Assembly: GCA_020746105.1 (NCBI GenBank)
Contig: CM036617.1
Span: 170,900,412 to 170,964,411 of the forward strand
DNA: 64,000 bases
From: Trogon surrucura
Taxonomy: Eukaryota; Chordata; Aves; Trogoniformes; Trogonidae
Direction: 5' to 3'
The notes under the pieces are model-generated. The model did not search any database and was not told where the DNA came from. It was given only the letters and a program-made list of their open reading frames with translations. Shown here one piece after another: positions 11,276-21,868 of this stretch (its first letter is position 1; each line of letters starts with the position of its first letter). The translations under genes were made by a program, and so were the position numbers.

Positions 11276-12799
11276 GTAAAACAAATCTTCACAAACTCTT
11301 ATTTTAGTAGTCCTTATGGTATGTCTCCACCTCATCTTTACTACTGGCTTCCAAGTGCCTAACTCTGCTAATGCCTGAAAAGCAATAGGGATCTTGAGGC
11401 TCCTAAGAGCCCAAACAAATTTCTGTGGAGTAAGCTAGGAAATGAATTTGCAATACATTGGCTCTTCCTTCCAGAAACATGCATGCCTTTGCCCTACGGC
11501 AATGAGATGTAGCAGCATGACATAGCTGAGTTCTGGGGCTCTGCAAAGACATAGACCTTCATCTTACTGAAGCTGAATCTCTTCAGCCTCAAGCTTCAGC
11601 TCATCTGGCACTCAAGAATTTGGCATATCTGCACCTCAGTTCTGAGGACAAACTCCTAACCGTTGCCTACTGCACACTGGCAACGTGAATTTCAGTGTAC
11701 AACACCATAGCTATTTTCATTGAAACCCTTTCAGAGAACATGATATTACCGATGCCTGCTGGAAGGCAAGGGTTAGATAGCCTGGTGGTAATAACATTTG
11801 CTTAGAGAGGAGATCCAGGGACAGTTTCCCTCATCTGAGAGAACTCAGATCTCTCTCTTTGAAGAAACTTCATGTCGTTGTGCAGAAACAAATGTGAAGT
11901 CAATGGAGGCACCTCCCAGTGAGCTGGGAATCCAGTCCCATCTCGCAAGACTTGCTCTGCATTCCGTCCAAAGACTCTAGTATGAAACACGCACACGCGC
12001 CATAAGCAGATTCCCTCTGGCAGAGGCTCCAGTTTGACACAAACTGTCTAGGATGTTGGGAAATCTGTGATGCCGCAGTGAAATAATCAAGCTGTGGCTC
12101 CCGGCGTTCTAGGGGTGACATTTCTCATGGGGATGTGGAAAGCAGCATCAACAACCCTTGGAGTGGTGGTGGGAGCCTGCCGTGATGGGGAAGGCTGATG
12201 ATTGCCTGGACCACCTGCAGGCCTCTGCGTTGGGCACTAGAGGCTGCTGTGCTGCAGGCAACTGCAGGTGCTTTTGGCTGGGAAAGGAGCTGCAGAGCAG
12301 GTGGAATGCAACTGGCAGTCCAGTTACTCTCCTTCTCTGCTCATTATTTCGGAGCCTCACCGTGTTCAGGGACAGCTCTAGAATTAGGCTCAATAAAGCT
12401 ACTCGTTCCAGGCTGGGCTGTAAAACCGTGGTGGGCAGTTTAGAGCTCTAAAAAATCCAGTGTGGTTTTTAAGACTTCATTTTCACCCTGCTTACAGGCC
12501 AAGGTGGTTCAACATCCAGAAAACAGGCTTTGAAAACAAACAAGACCAAGCTGTTCAGTTTTAAATTTCTTTTGGTTTATTTTTCTGAGTGTGATTTGGG
12601 GGTTTCTATCTCATGCTGTTGATGATGATAATACTGAAAAAATAATTCAGCACTGAATTTAATGTGACTAGGTATTACTACTGAAACAATGTAATCAGAG
12701 TGAAAATGTCACCTCACTTTAAGAAAAGAGGTCAAGAATCATTGCCTGTGTTTAGTCATCTGTGACATGAAAGCAACATATTCATCCTGTGCATTTTAG
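11276..12799 (+). other. FGD6: FGD6 intron
   Basis: 1.5-kb intron. The GC-richer stretch 11,800-12,450 carries several overlapping open frames of up to 97 codons on both strands. None resembles a known protein and none shows splice-consistent boundaries. Confidence 0.85.
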
Positions 12800-12927
12800 A
12801 TAACCAGTGTGCTCCTAAGAGCGGATCACCAGTCAACCATAAATCTCCATCAAGTGCCTTGTCTACAGTATTACACAGTATTCCTTCTGGAAGGAAGCAG
12901 AAAAAAATTCCTGCGGCCCTCAAAGAA
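12800..12927 (+). CDS. FGD6: FGD6 coding exon: FYVE-PH2 linker
   Basis: 128 bp completing 43 codons: a proline/serine-rich linker (SPVNHKSPSSALSTVLHSIP) followed by the basic run SGRKQKKIPAALKE. Low complexity and many serines suggest a flexible, possibly phosphorylated connector between FYVE and PH2. The RKQKK cluster could bind acidic lipids or act in localisation, which is inferred. The acceptor is gcattttag and the donor GAA|gtaagt is strong. This linker is the segment that best distinguishes FGD6 from its paralogues. Confidence 0.92.
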
Positions 12928-13631
12928 GTAAGTGCTTTGTTGATCAAGAGTAATGTCTTGCTGGTATTATATCATCAAGATTAACAAGAAAAAAATAACT
13001 CTGTACTTTAACCATCTTCTAGAATCAAAAGTCAAAATTTGCCTGTAACAATGGTTTGAGCCTTAGTTTTGTAGAGGCGGGAACCTGAACTACGAAGCAG
13101 TGTAAAAACTGCATAAACACCTCTGAGACTGTGATTCAGAGTCAGAATTGTCATTTCTTTCTTGCTTCCCTGTGTTTCAAGGACCAACAGTCAATGAGAA
13201 GGCTTCTACACCAACTGAGCTCTTGGCTCATGATTAGAAAAAGTAGAGCTGAACTCTGCCTGCTGTGCTAGAGGTCTAGGGAATAGGAGAAAGTAATTTG
13301 GTTTTTTGTATAGGAATGTGTGTTCCCCAGCTGTACATGGCCCTCAGCATTCCAGCCCTCTCTTGTCCTGTTGCATCCAGTTTACGTTCCAACCGTTAGT
13401 GACTGCAGAAACCTCTCTTCCAGATCAGATAGATGATAGTAGACAAAATAGTTTTTCTATCAGCCCTCTGAGTTAATTAGCAACATTAACTTGAGAGCAG
13501 GTAAAAATCTGAGGCTTTGACAGGACAGGGCTCTGGATATCTCCTTTTAAAAAAGCTGTACTGTGAAAACTTGGACAGATGCATACATACTCTTGGGGTT
13601 TGTTGTGTCATGGCTTTTTTTTTCTCTTCAG
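12928..13631 (+). other. FGD6: FGD6 intron
   Basis: 704-bp intron with a T-rich polypyrimidine tract before the acceptor. No repeats or other genes were recognised. Confidence 0.85.
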
Positions 13632-13760
13632 GTTTCAGCAAATACAGAAGACTCTACAATGAGTGGCTACCTACACAGATCTAAGGGCAGTAAGAAACCA
13701 TGGAAACACCTATGGTTTGTTATAAAAAATAAGGTGCTATACACATATGCTGCTAGTGAG
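13632..13760 (+). CDS. FGD6: FGD6 coding exon: PH2, first strands
   Basis: 43 codons, phase 0-0. It runs from VSANTEDSTMSGYLHRSKGS through KKPWKHLWFVIKNKVLYTYA to ASE. The pattern MSGYL...KKPWKHLWFVI..VLYTY is the classic beta1-beta4 PH signature: a strand, a basic loop that contacts phosphoinositides, WFVI, then LYTY. The acceptor is ctcttcag and the donor GAG|gtaaga. Confidence 0.95.
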
Positions 13761-15860
13761 GTAAGAGATTACACATTAGAAATCAAATATCGAATGATGA
13801 TACTGTCTTTGTAACAAAGCTGTTTATTTTTATGATCTAGAAACAAGCTATCAAATTAGATCACCTTACAGTAATTGATCTGATTGCGACGTAGTATTTT
13901 GAAAAGGCCTAGTGAGCTTGGTACCATAAAACGCTGATAGAGCTACGCTGTTTCTGATTCCAGACCTAGCTTTGAGTACCCCTGCACTGCACACCATTGC
14001 ACAGTTGTGGGTATGTTCTGAGTCAGTTGCATACGTGGGGGTTTGTTGGGATGCATCACGCTGGACTAGTGGCAAAGTCAACGTTATAAAAGCATCTTGA
14101 AGTATCTTGTTCTGCAGTTCCATGAGGTATTGTGAATGCTTGGAAAATGAGCAAACTAGGTCTCTTCTCCTCAAACTGTCATCTTCAGTGTGGAGTTGTT
14201 ATTTAATATAGGATGCTGCAGTAGAAAAAAAAAGAAATGCATCTTAATGTCATTTTGCTTTTTTAAATTTAGAATGTGTAGTCTTACTGCAGTGTGGAAT
14301 AGTCTTTAACCAATACATACATATTTAAGCTCTGCACATCCCAGCATGTGCTCAGGATGTAGTTTTATTGCATCTTACAACGTTTCGCAACATATATAGA
14401 TGTATTTTAGCACTAGAAGACCTTGGTTTTTGCTTTGTTGTATTGCATGTTATAGTTTGCTAATAGCTTTCAAGAGCACAATATCCAAAGCATCTATCTA
14501 AAGTTATTGCTATCCCTCACTTCCTATCCAAATGCAAGGCCCAACCTATCCTGACCTTGTTTTCACCCCCACACCACCCCCACGCTGGTTTGTGCTCAGA
14601 TTTGTTCCTGGATTGTTCCTGCTGTAGTGCCAACCTTTATTTTAGAACTTCTGAATTATGTCCAGAGCCTGAGATGCCTATTTCATTTAAACTAAGGAAT
14701 ATTTGTCCTTATTTTTCATCTTGATGAGCCATTGCAGGAGACATTGTGTAGAGAGTCTCAAGGGAAGGTCCAGTGTGGCCTTAGCCAGGAAACCCCACTT
14801 AATGTACTAACATCAGTTCCAAGTGATATAAAGATTAGTGGTAAAGAGACCACTTATTAGTGGTACAAAGACCTAAGATTATAAACCAGATTGCTAAGCC
14901 TCACTTGACTATTTTCCAATATCAAGAAATGCTGCTTTCACAGGATACTTTTGTTTCAGTGCAGAGGCAATTGCCAAAATCTTCACCTGATGTTTATGTT
15001 CATTCATTATGTCACTGTTCATGTACATTCTTTGCTTATTTCTTCTATTCAGAAGCAGTGCAGGACCCTGCCTAGTTACAAAACACTGCTTTGGAATTTT
15101 CACACAACAAAAATACTTTTTTTTTTTCCCAAAAACGCTGTGCATCGTATTTATTAATTAGAAGACTAGTATTAGAAAAGGAAGCAATGGAGACGAACGA
15201 GGAAGGGGAAAGGTTGCCTTTTTAGCCAGGTTTTGAAATTAAATGAAAAGGTAAAAAGATATAGCTCCTCTTGCTACTCTTTCCTAGTCAACCACTTGTG
15301 AACACTCAGCAACCTTTTTTTTCCCCATCCTGTTAATTTTCAGCAACGGAAAGCGAAATAAGTTTAGCCATCAAAAATACTTGGTGTTTGACTCCAGTGC
15401 TTGAGAGGTTACCTCCATAGCTGCTGCTTTTCCCATGCTCAGTGCAGCTGAGAGCATCTCATGTCCCTTCTGAGCCGTGCAAACTCACAGGGGCTGTTGG
15501 AGAGAGCGCTGGGCTCGATGGACCTTTGGTCCGCTGCCAGGTGGTAGTCAGATTTTTGATTTGAGAAGTCCATATGAGGCAGAACAACGAGACTGTACAG
15601 TGAAAGGCAAGGCAGATGTTATCAGGGAAATGAAAAGAGGAACAGTGACGTTGAAGCCCATGAGGTTTTGTTATATCCTATCCCCTGATTCATCCACGGA
15701 GACTATAAAAAGCAGCATTTTGTGCATGACTATTTGTAATAACCTGTTTGTTATATAATCTGTTGTAAGAGTATGGTGCATGAGTAAAGTCTAAATGCAT
15801 TCTTTAGTATGTCATCCAAGCTCTAATTTTGTCTTGTTTGCTTTTTCCCCTGTAAAATAG
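13761..15860 (+). other. FGD6: FGD6 intron
   Basis: 2.1-kb intron. It includes a short CR1-like relic at 15490-15540 and A/T tracts. The long frames at 13866-14174 and 14860-15157 are chance frames. Confidence 0.85.
15490..15540 (+). mobile_element. Old CR1-like 3' fragment
   Basis: The phrase GCTGGGCTCGATGGACCTTT, followed by GGTCC, matches the region near the 3' end of older amniote CR1 elements as I remember them. Only about 50 bp are recognisable and no terminal repeat is present. Confidence 0.45.
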
Positions 15861-16009
15861 GATGTAGCAGCATTAGAGAGCCAGCCTTTACTTGGATTCA
15901 CAGTCAGTGAAGTAAAAGATGAAAACTCAGAGTCTAGAGTGTTCCATTTACTGCACAAAAACACTTTATTTTACATATTCAAAGCAGATGATCCCCATTC
16001 AGCTCAAAA
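15861..16009 (+). CDS. FGD6: FGD6 coding exon: PH2, later strands
   Basis: 149 bp: 49 codons plus two bases. It encodes DVAALESQPLLGFTVSEVKD, then ENSESRVFHLLHKNTLFYIF and KADDPHSAQ. These are the later beta strands of PH2 (RVFHLLHK, LFYIFKA) and the acidic lead into the C-terminal helix. The acceptor is taaaatag and the donor is AAA|gtaaga. The split lysine codon joins the final exon exactly. Confidence 0.95.
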
Positions 16010-16410
16010 GTAAGAAACTATTTGAATTTATTTTTGTTACTTTTTTTCTAGAAAACGTTTCAGAAGTCATGAGTGTTAATATTCACAGATTAAGCATATG
16101 AAAAAAAGATGCATATTATATAATATGTAAATAAAACTTTTCAGTTACTCAAACACAAAGTCCTGGCTTCAGCAGGACTTCTGAAATGCTTTAAATGAAG
16201 CAGCAGACTGTCCTTTGCAAAAGAATGAATGTAGAGGAATGGAAAAGACTAAGATAAAACAAGAATATTTTTTTTCCTAGCCCACTCCTCTATCCGTGCT
16301 CTGTTCAAGGGAAAATTGAATGTTACCTTTGGAGAAATCCAGGAAATGTGTTTCAAGAATTAACTGATGTGTCCTTTTTTTTTTTACTTCCAGCCGTAAA
16401 TTTTAGGGAT

Positions 16411-16548
16411 TTTTAATTAATATATGGCAGTGAAAAATAAAGTAAACCCTAAAAAGTAAGGGACAGAAGTTTGAAGTGTGTGTGCAGATAAGCATGAGCA
16501 CGTAGGCAGACTTAATATGGTCAGACCAAAAGCTTGAATTCAAATAGC
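16411..16548 (+). repeat. Intronic direct repeat, copy 1
   Basis: This segment aligns with 17511-17650 in the same orientation. Both run from a TATATG(G/A)CAGTG start through CCCTAAAAA, a GTGTGTGTGC/TTGTGTGTGC block and CATGAGCAC to CCAAAAGCTTGAA. The copies are clearly diverged but collinear over about 140 bp. Confidence 0.75.
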
Positions 16549-17510
16549 CTTCACACAAGCTTGTTTCATTTCAAGTCCTGCTGATGTGTCTGAGTTTGGA
16601 GTCATATTTATCAATTGATGTATTATGTGTGTTTTATATAAAATAACCTAGAAACTGGTCATTTATCAGTAGAAAACATTTGTTATATGAATCATGGAGT
16701 AAACTAGAAATGAGCACAGTGTCGCAGTACGTTTAAGTTATCTTTCCTATACTATACCTGGCTTACCTGGTTGGTTTCACTGCAGTTTTTCAAAATGAAT
16801 TTTGCATTAATAAAATAGATTTCATGCACTGACTAGTCCATTATTAATACTTAAACATCTGAATGGCTGCAGCTATACTTTTGTGCAAATAGCGATATTC
16901 TAAAAAAACCCAGAGAATCCAGGACAACTGAAAACTCTGAACGGCTGAGAACGTGCTTAATGACACTTCTCTATGCACAAAATCTACAAGTCTTTATTTG
17001 ATTTTTGGGGAGTATTTTGTTTTGCAGATGCACACAAATGTTTCCTTGTTAATTAAAATACTATTCTTCTGTTTCCACTGTGTCCTCATTTGTACTACAT
17101 AAAACAAAACTAAAAAAATTCAAGGCATCCAATAGCTTTGTTTTCCTATTCAGTCACTTTTGTCATCAGTAGGAAAACTTGAAATTGGACATACTGTGTT
17201 TTACTGAGACTAGGAATAACATTAAGTACCTTAAATTGCTTTCTCCAAGAATTTAACATCCTTAGGAAATTTGTGCTGAACCTCCAGCTTTGATAACTAA
17301 TTAAAAGAAAAAGCAAAGAACATGCTGTTGGCCTGTTTGTGTCAGTGGACACTATTTTTCGTGTTAGGACCAAATATGTGCTGTATTTGTGTAAGTGCCC
17401 TAATAAATTTTCACAGGCGTTTACTTTTTGATGAGCTTTTAAATTTCTTATTCTGGTACTATGTTAATGCTTAGGCTGTCTATGAATGTGTTGTGTTTGT
17501 ACTTCACTTG

Positions 17511-17650
17511 TTTTTTTTAATGAATATATGACAGTGGAAAATAGTGAGCCCTAAAAATTAAGAGCTATAAGTTTGAGTTGTGTGTGCGGACAGACATGAG
17601 CACTTACACACGTTTAAGCATGTTCATGCCAAAAGCTTGAAATCAAAGAA
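17511..17650 (+). repeat. Intronic direct repeat, copy 2
   Basis: Partner of 16411-16548, 1.1 kb downstream. It shares CCCTAAAAA, TGTGTGTGC, CATGAGCAC and CCAAAAGCTTGAA in the same order. It is either a local duplication or two copies of an old interspersed repeat that I do not recognise. Confidence 0.75.
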
Positions 17651-18102
17651 CATGGACACAGTTACAAAGTTAAACACTCAAGGCAAGGAAAACTCAGTAT
17701 CTGTGACCACAACATCTGTGACTAACAGATACCCTGTGAACACTTACACAGGTTTAAATTTCCACGATAAAGATAATTTTACATTGTTTCATTCAGTTCT
17801 TGAAAGATTTTCACTCAGGTGAAAAAATGATCAGTATGTGGGCCCCCTAACTTTACATGCTGACAGTTCAGCCCTCACTCGGAGGATGGAATTATTCCAT
17901 TTTATACTGTATTTGTCAGTGTAGCGCTGGAGTGCTTCAGAAACATTAACTTTTTCAGCATCCTTGAGAAGGTGAGGATGTTTATCACCCTCAAAATAAA
18001 GTAGGAACAGAAACCACAGCTATAGGGCCTAAAAGTATCTGAATCTGAACTTTGAATTCCCAGTTTGAGAGACCTTGGATCAGCTGTTTGGGATTTCCTT
18101 CT

Positions 18103-18119
18103 CCCCCCCCGCCCCCCCC
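18103..18119. repeat. Poly-C tract
   Basis: Two runs of eight C separated by one G. This is prone to slippage and may be mis-assembled in length. Confidence 0.7.
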
Positions 18120-18752
18120 ATCTTTCCATATACTTGTATTTTCAGGGATGTGCAGGTTATCTTTTAATACGCAATTCAGTAGTAGCACCTCGTGTGTGTT
18201 CTGTCGTGCTGCAAAGGCACCGCTCCTCCATGACAGCCCACACGCCCTGTGGCTTCCTAACTCAGCCCCACTAGTCCCTCACTAATACTCTGGGACGAGC
18301 TGCAAAAGCAGAGGGTGTGGGCTATGCAGGTGCTTGCCTCAGATACTGTAGTGTCCCAGTTCATCCCAAATCACATTTGCAGTGAAATGAGAGAAGGGAG
18401 CATTGGGAGTTTTTTAAAAGTTATGCCACCGTATTATTAAAGTTGGTGGAACCTCAGCATTTCCTACTTTTTGACCACTTGGATTCCCCAGCTTCACTTG
18501 TTCTTTACGTGTTAAATTTTATGGAAGAGGTACAGAAGAGAGTTTCTATCATCTGGCCTTGTACTGACCCCTAATACATCTCTAGCGAGCTTCGCATGGT
18601 TGGACTCACGGGATCGATTTCTGGCATTTTCATTAACAGACCAACGGGTAATGAAGTGAGATGTTACTTGTTGCGTGAATCTGTCACTAGCCACAGCAGT
18701 GTGCTTTATACTTTCACCAGCAACTTCCTAACAGTATTTAATTTTCTAATAG

Positions 18753-18789
18753 GTGGATAGAAGCTTTTCAAGAAGGCACTATATTGTAG
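18753..18789 (+). CDS. FGD6: FGD6 terminal coding exon and stop
   Basis: The acceptor is ttctaatag. The last codons read K/WIEAFQEGTIL and stop at TAG 18787-18789. WIEAF is the C-terminal helix of PH2 with its conserved tryptophan. The length and sequence end exactly where the FGD6 family ends, so the stop is authentic. The same exon continues into the long 3'UTR. Confidence 0.95.
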
Positions 18790-21700
18790 CAGTATCCGCA
18801 TTGCATCTGCAAGCACAAAGGAAAATGTCCAAGGATGGCGGTAAAACGGAGTACAGCAGCTGTTCAAAGAAACTGAATCCTGCCGTCTCAACCTACACAA
18901 AATTGTATATTTGTCAGAATTAGGAGTTGTTGCGTTTTTAGTGTAAGGTAATATTTTTTTAAAAGAATTGTGTGTGCTTCTGTGTTGATACAAAATGTGT
19001 TATTTATTAAATTCCAGTGTTTACTTTAATGGTCAGAATGATTTGTGAGGTCTGCAGTGAGGTCCAGCGTGCCCACTGTTTCAGAATGCCAGATGGTTGG
19101 TCAACATATTGCTGAAGTTTGTGCTTTTAAAAAACAAACCAAAAAAAACCCCACAAAAAAAATCTGTTGCAATTGTACAGTTCCTCATGATTTGTGTATA
19201 GGTCTTGAGTTGCTGATGCTCACTTTGCAATTTAGCAAGAACAGATCAGAATAGGAATTTTTGAGGTTTTGGATCTTCATTGGCTATATAAACTCCTTTG
19301 TGTAATATTGCTGCTCCTTTCCTTGAACGGCAGTTGAAATCTTGCATACCAGCACAGTAAAACAGTATAAATTCTGTATCACAGAAGCAAATGCAAAGTA
19401 CAGTTCAATTATTAAAAAAAAGGGAAAAATATTTTTAAAACAGACTTTGCAAGTACAGAGATAAGGCACTAGAGCTTTTACAGTACTACAAATGCCAAAG
19501 AGACTAAATGAGTTTTCTTCAAACAATTGCAGAATATATTTCTTTTCTGTTTCCAGTAGTAATTTAAAGCAGTGTAAAAACATGCATTTTTGATATACAG
19601 GGAAAAAATGCATTATCTTACTTGTTTTAAAACTTTGTCAAATGAGTTCTGTACACGGTATGAAACACTGTATAAACTACTGTTCAAAGGACGTTAAACA
19701 AGTGTATGCACCCCGCTCTCCCAAAATTTTAAACTATTGTATATTTAAATGTGTTTAAACTGGAATTGCAATACCAAGAAAACCCAACTCTTTTTTTAGT
19801 GCAGGTAGCATTGAAATGTGTACCATTCTTTGCAATACCTTTTGTTTACACTACGATTTGTTCTGTTCGACACTTTAAAAAAGTCCAGTTGTAGGGTTTT
19901 TTTTTCTTTAAGAAAATTGTCAATATACCTCATTAGGAAATACTTACTGATGATTCTGGTGCATTTATTCTATTTAATTTCTGAAAAAATTTAACACTGT
20001 AATAGCATAAATGGAACTAGAACTATGAAAACGTGAAAGGAAGCCATTTATATGTCAAATGTGATGCACATGTAGTCAGTTAATTTTACTGTATGAAACA
20101 CTTTCAGTAGTCCTCTGAATCAAGGTAGGTGTAACAGAATTAAGAGAAGTTCACTTTTATTTAATAGTTTGAATCCATGTTAATAGTTAGTCTATGGCCT
20201 TACAAAGGAAAGAAAATAGAGAATAGGGCTAAAAAAGAAAATACAAACCAAAATTCTTTTGTTCCCTCAAATACCTCGAGATCAGGTCTAAGATACTAAC
20301 ATAGCTCTGAAGAAGCTGGATTTTCCAGAGGTTCTGTTAAATTAGTAACAGGCTTGAAAGCCTAGTTGTTAAGTATACAAGTAACTTCACTGACTTTGAG
20401 CATTTCAGTCGAGTACCTTTCTGAATCAGGGACTTAAGGCTGTAGATCTGGCTCCCCTCCTGAACACTAGAAATTTCACCACATAGTGTTTGAAATGCAG
20501 TGGGAGTCTGATCAAAGCCCTTCCTCTCCTTTATTTTCATACAAACATGATAAATTAATATTTTTCTCTTGTTACATAAAAAGGGCTTTTACTTAATTTT
20601 CAAAACCAGCTGCTGACCGAAGCCATGTAAGCTATTAGCATGTCTCTTCAGGGTGATTCCTGGCATGGTTTTTACTGTATCCCAAACAAAACCGATACCA
20701 GTAACACAGATGTCATGTGGCTCTTCCAGTTTATATTATCAAAAGGAAGAGCTTCTTCGTATTTTTATAGGGGCTGCACACCAACCGAAATGCAAAGTCA
20801 TAAACCAGCAAATGAATCAGAAATTTGGCTAGGAGCAAGCTAATTCAACTTCAGTTTCAATCTGTGGTTTGATATTGGATCTCCCTACTGCAAAACAGAG
20901 CAACAGACGTCAAAACACATCCTGAATAAGGTGCTCAAGTTCTGCCCCATGTGTGGTGTAAAACTACCTCTCAAGGATTTGGTGCAGAGAAAAATAGTTT
21001 AAAGTGTATGGTAGAAAACAGAGGACTACTTCTAGAAGCAGCTGATCCATCAAAAAATTCTTTCTGGGACAGAAACAGATTGGAACAAAGCCTTAAGAAC
21101 AATAGTACACATATTAGTCCAAGCCCATGTGAAATAAAATGTCTTTGTAAGCATGTTCAAATATTTCTTTTCCTCTTTCTCCAGCACTAGCGCTTTGTGT
21201 CATCTGAAGAACCCACAGCGTAGGCATTTTCGTAACGTTTTCAGATGGCTGCTTTTAAACTTGTCCCATTTCTCCAGCCCACCTCCCATTTTGATTTATT
21301 ACCATCAAAAGTAAAGTATTCACTTCTTGATTTGACTGAACACTAAAACAAGACCAGAAGTTTATAAACACCTGGCTACCTCTTCTTACAAGCATCTATA
21401 GTTAATAATTACTTTAAGATTGGTTAGTAGAGTATGAGACAAACACTAGCATTGAATATTGGTTCTAGCATCTTTACTCTTGGATAAATGAAACATTCTA
21501 GGATCTTAAATTCTCTTTAAATTAAAACTATTTTTTGTGCCCAAAGGACTTAAATGGATAGCTGAGCAGCTATGGAACACATTTTACTAAATATTTTTTC
21601 TGTGTGGAAACTTGGTTACTCAATTATGTATACTGCATCATAATGTAAAGAGATGTTTGGAAAGACACATTCAATGCATTTGTTTGCCATAACTGCTGTC

Positions 21701-21808
21701 CCCTGTATTTACCATCCAAATAGGCTTTTATTTGGAGCAGTCCTAAATTGTACTGTCTAAATGAAAGAATAGAATTTTATTTTGTAAATGAAAACAGTTT
21801 AAAGTTGT

Positions 21809-21816
21809 TGTAAATA
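21809..21816 (+). promoter_or_regulatory. Pumilio-type element TGTAAATA
   Basis: This matches the PUF consensus UGUANAUA exactly and lies 30 bases before the poly(A) signal in the FGD6 3'UTR, a typical place for a post-transcriptional control site. The short motif can also occur by chance. Confidence 0.4.
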
Positions 21817-21845
21817 TTCCTGTGGATATGTATCATTTTTGTATA

Positions 21846-21851
21846 AATAAA
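21846..21851 (+). terminator. FGD6: FGD6 poly(A) signal AATAAA
   Basis: A canonical hexamer is followed within 20-30 bases by a GT/T-rich stretch (GTTGAGTCTGTTTTGG then a T run), the expected downstream element. The cleavage site is inferred near 21,865. Confidence 0.75.
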
Positions 21852-21868
21852 TTCACATTAGTTGAGTC

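Larger units (their letters stand above)
16010..18752 (+). other. FGD6: FGD6 last intron
   Basis: 2.7-kb intron. It contains a diverged direct duplication of about 140 bp (16411-16548 and 17511-17650) and a C-rich tract at 18103-18119. Nothing else was recognised. Confidence 0.85.
1..21868 (+). other. FGD6: FGD6 gene body, 3' portion
   Basis: FGD6 is a large Rho-family guanine nucleotide exchange factor (a Cdc42 activator by family membership) with the domain order DH, PH, FYVE, PH. It acts on actin and endosomal membranes. The window starts in an intron upstream of the last part of PH1. Ten coding exons follow whose reading phases join without any shift and encode 342 residues ending at TAG 18787-18789. 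The human protein is about 1,430 residues, so about the last quarter is here. FGD6 was chosen over FGD1-5 because the FYVE region and the linker between FYVE and PH2 match FGD6 closely. The neighbouring NR2C1 gene gives independent support. The DH domain, promoter and first exons are outside the window. Confidence 0.95.
18790..21868 (+). other. FGD6: FGD6 3' untranslated region
   Basis: About 3.1 kb of AT-rich sequence runs from the stop codon to the inferred cleavage site after AATAAA (21846-21851). Several ATTTA motifs and short U-rich runs occur. A further AATAAA at about 21133 could give a shorter isoform. Open frames inside (for example 19284-19613 on the minus strand) are chance. Confidence 0.75.

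Noticed and set aside
11798..12451. Cluster of open frames as a nested gene in an FGD6 intron
   Set aside because: Frames occur on both strands with unrelated low-complexity products and no recognisable motif.
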